DNA from: Maribacter sp. BPC-D8
GTDB lineage: Bacteria; Bacteroidota; Bacteroidia; Flavobacteriales; Flavobacteriaceae
Direction of reading: 5' to 3'
Length of the DNA stretch: 64,000 nt
Assembly (NCBI RefSeq): GCF_035207705.1
Contig: NZ_CP128187.1
Span: forward strand, 744,001 to 808,000
This document shows positions 62,475 to 64,000 of the stretch, one piece after another. The notes beneath the pieces are model-generated. The model saw only the letters and a list, made by a program, of their open reading frames with translations. It was not told the origin of the DNA and made no database searches. Position numbers and translations under genes: made by a program. Positions within the stretch are counted from its first letter, which is position 1. Each line of letters starts with the position of its first letter.

Positions 62475-64000
62475 TTAGTCAAACGTATAACCGTTATCTG
62501 CAGCAACCTTATCGGCAATTTGTGTGCGTAAGGCAACTACATTAGGGTAGTTTGTATATTTCGTGAAACGTTTAAGTCCCATTAACATCATTCTTTGCTC
62601 ATCACCTTCAGCAAAAGAAACGATAGCTTCTTTTCCTTTATTAATGATGGTTTCAGTAGCACTGAATAAGTACAATCTAGACATGGCAATTTGAGTAGCT
62701 TGTGCTTCTTCACCAAATCGTTTTGCATTTTTCTCTGTACGTAATAAAGCAGATTCTGCCATATATACTTCAATAAGAATATCAGATGCAGCCAACATTA
62801 ATTGTTGGTGATTTTCTAATTCTGCTCCGTATTTCTGTACTGCAGATCCAGCAACCATTAAGAAAACCTTTTTAAGTCTCTTCAAGATATCTTTTTCTTC
62901 AGCGAATAGTTCAGAAAAATCTGGTACATCGAAAGAAGGAATTCCCATTAACTCTTCACCAACAGCAGTTGCAGGACCTAAAAGATCAACATGACCTTTC
63001 ATTGCTTTTTTCACAAGCATACCCACTGCCAACATTCTGTTGATTTCGTTTGTACCTTCATAGATACGGGCAATTCTCGAATCTCTCCAAGCAGATTCCA
63101 TTGGTGTATCGGCACTAAAGCCCATACCTCCAAAAATCTGAATACCTTCATCTGTAGTTTTTTGACAATCTTCAGAAACAGCTACTTTTAGAATAGAACA
63201 TTCGATAGCATATTCTTCAACACCTTTAAGTTCAGCCTCTTGGTGTGTATTACCTTCCGCTTCACGCATAGCAATACGATCTTCTATATTTTTTGCAGCA
63301 CGGTAACTTGCAGATTCATCAACATAAACGCTAGTTGCCATTTCGGCAATTTTAGACTTAATAGCGCCAAAGTTCATAATCGGAGTTTTGAACTGAATAC
63401 GCTCGTTAGCATATTTAGTAGCTTCACCGATAACTCTTCTTTGTGCATCTAAACAAGCAGCCGCCAATTTAATACGACCTACGTTCAATGCATTCATTGC
63501 AATTTTGAATCCGTTACCTCTTGTAGATAACATATTCTCGACAGAAACTTTAGTTTCGTTAAAGAATACCTGACGCGTAGAAGAAGAGTGAATACCTAAT
63601 TTCTTTTCTTCATCACCTAAAGTAATACCGTTACTTGGGTCATTTTCTACAATGAAACCAGTAATATTCTTATCATCTTCAATACGAGCAAATACGATAA
63701 ACATGTTACAGAAGCCTGCGTTTGAAATCCACATTTTCTGACCTGTAATACTGTATGATTTTCCGTCATCAGAAAGAACAGCTTTAGTTTTTCCTGAGTT
63801 AGCATCAGAACCGGCACCTGGCTCAGTAAGGCAATAAGCGCCAAACCATTCTCCAGAAGCTAATCTTGGTACATATTTTTGTTTTTGCTCTTCAGATCCA
63901 TAAAGCGTAATTGGCATAGTTCCAATTCCTGTATGTGCTCCAAAAGCAGTACTGAAAGATCCAGTTGCTCCTGAAATGTAATCACATACTAACATGGTAG
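62475..64000 (-). CDS. Acyl-CoA dehydrogenase (N-terminus beyond window)
   Basis: The frame is open to the window edge, so about 508 residues of the C-terminal part are seen; roughly 95 residues of the usual ~600 are missing. The FAD/substrate motifs are AYCLTEPGAGSDANSGKTKA and YSITGQKMWISNAGFCNMFI. The middle helix bundle includes QTPIMNFGAIKSKIAEMA-like text, then the flavin-contact GIQIFGGMGFSADTPMESAWRDSRIARIYEGTNE block. The extra C-terminal domain (about 100 residues ending VAADNGYTFD) is typical of flavobacterial long acyl-CoA dehydrogenases acting in fatty-acid beta-oxidation. An internal ATG at 63995 is not the true start. Confidence 0.92.
   Translation of the reverse strand, partial: TMLVCDYISGATGSFSTAFGAHTGIGTMPITLYGSEEQKQKYVPRLASGEWFGAYCLTEPGAGSDANSGKTKAVLSDDGKSYSITGQKMWISNAGFCNMFIVFARIEDDKNITGFIVENDPSNGITLGDEEKKLGIHSSSTRQVFFNETKVSVENMLSTRGNGFKIAMNALNVGRIKLAAACLDAQRRVIGEATKYANERIQFKTPIMNFGAIKSKIAEMATSVYVDESASYRAAKNIEDRIAMREAEGNTHQEAELKGVEEYAIECSILKVAVSEDCQKTTDEGIQIFGGMGFSADTPMESAWRDSRIARIYEGTNEINRMLAVGMLVKKAMKGHVDLLGPATAVGEELMGIPSFDVPDFSELFAEEKDILKRLKKVFLMVAGSAVQKYGAELENHQQLMLAASDILIEVYMAESALLRTEKNAKRFGEEAQATQIAMSRLYLFSATETIINKGKEAIVSFAEGDEQRMMLMGLKRFTKYTNYPNVVALRTQIADKVAADNGYTFD

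Overview
This is chromosomal DNA of a marine-type flavobacterium (Bacteroidota, Flavobacteriaceae; Maribacter or Zobellia relatives would fit). Evidence is the low G+C, lipoprotein signals of the MKK...SC type, DUF2490, VPS10-like BNR and CstA proteins, the flavobacterial acyl-CoA dehydrogenase, and promoter-like TTG-N20-TAnnTTTG sequences. No transposase, integrase, tRNA, rRNA or CRISPR array was recognised. The genus is inference.

Layout. 1-11.8 kb: a truncated DUF547 gene, an overlapping glycosyltransferase/VOC pair, an ECF sigma/anti-sigma pair, Cu-Zn superoxide dismutase, and a minus-strand run of a BNR/VPS10-like protein, an S9 peptidase, DUF2490 and YceI. 11.8-12.9 kb: a gene-free block of palindromic repeats and heptanucleotide repeats that runs into the stop codon of a TPMT-like methyltransferase. 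13.7-17 kb: a tricorn-type protease.

17-34.9 kb: an accessory island with about 20 consecutive plus-strand genes, mostly small and individually spaced, nearly all hypothetical or of immunity/adaptor type (PIN-like, MltR-like, SUKH, DUF4303, WGR-DUF4240, ankyrin, YARHG, HEAT-like, small membrane and secreted proteins, a five-repeat lipoprotein). It also holds a CstA transporter and two gene fragments. Its spacers share recurring short sequences. This is the least explained part of the window.

35-49.7 kb: carbonic anhydrase, VOC, Dps, sterol desaturase and DUF998 genes, a second repeat block (39.4-40.0 kb) with a 250-bp tandem period, two tandem exported amidohydrolases, a CDP-alcohol phosphatidyltransferase, YdeI, a large ThuA/sugar dehydrogenase/PKD/cytochrome c lipoprotein, GAF, alpha/beta hydrolase and YkgJ-type proteins. 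49.7-64 kb: DUF2914, an M1/M28 exported peptidase pair, an apparent operon of fused trehalose-6-P synthase/phosphatase, a propeller-SnoaL fusion and an MFS transporter, a divergent GH15 gene, a PLP decarboxylase and a truncated acyl-CoA dehydrogenase.

Themes: secreted or periplasmic peptidases (S9, tricorn, M1, M28) suggest growth on proteins and peptides, with CstA a possible uptake partner. OtsAB plus GH15 suggest trehalose turnover, and SodC and Dps oxidative-stress defence. All functions are read from sequence motifs and family memory; no database search was run.
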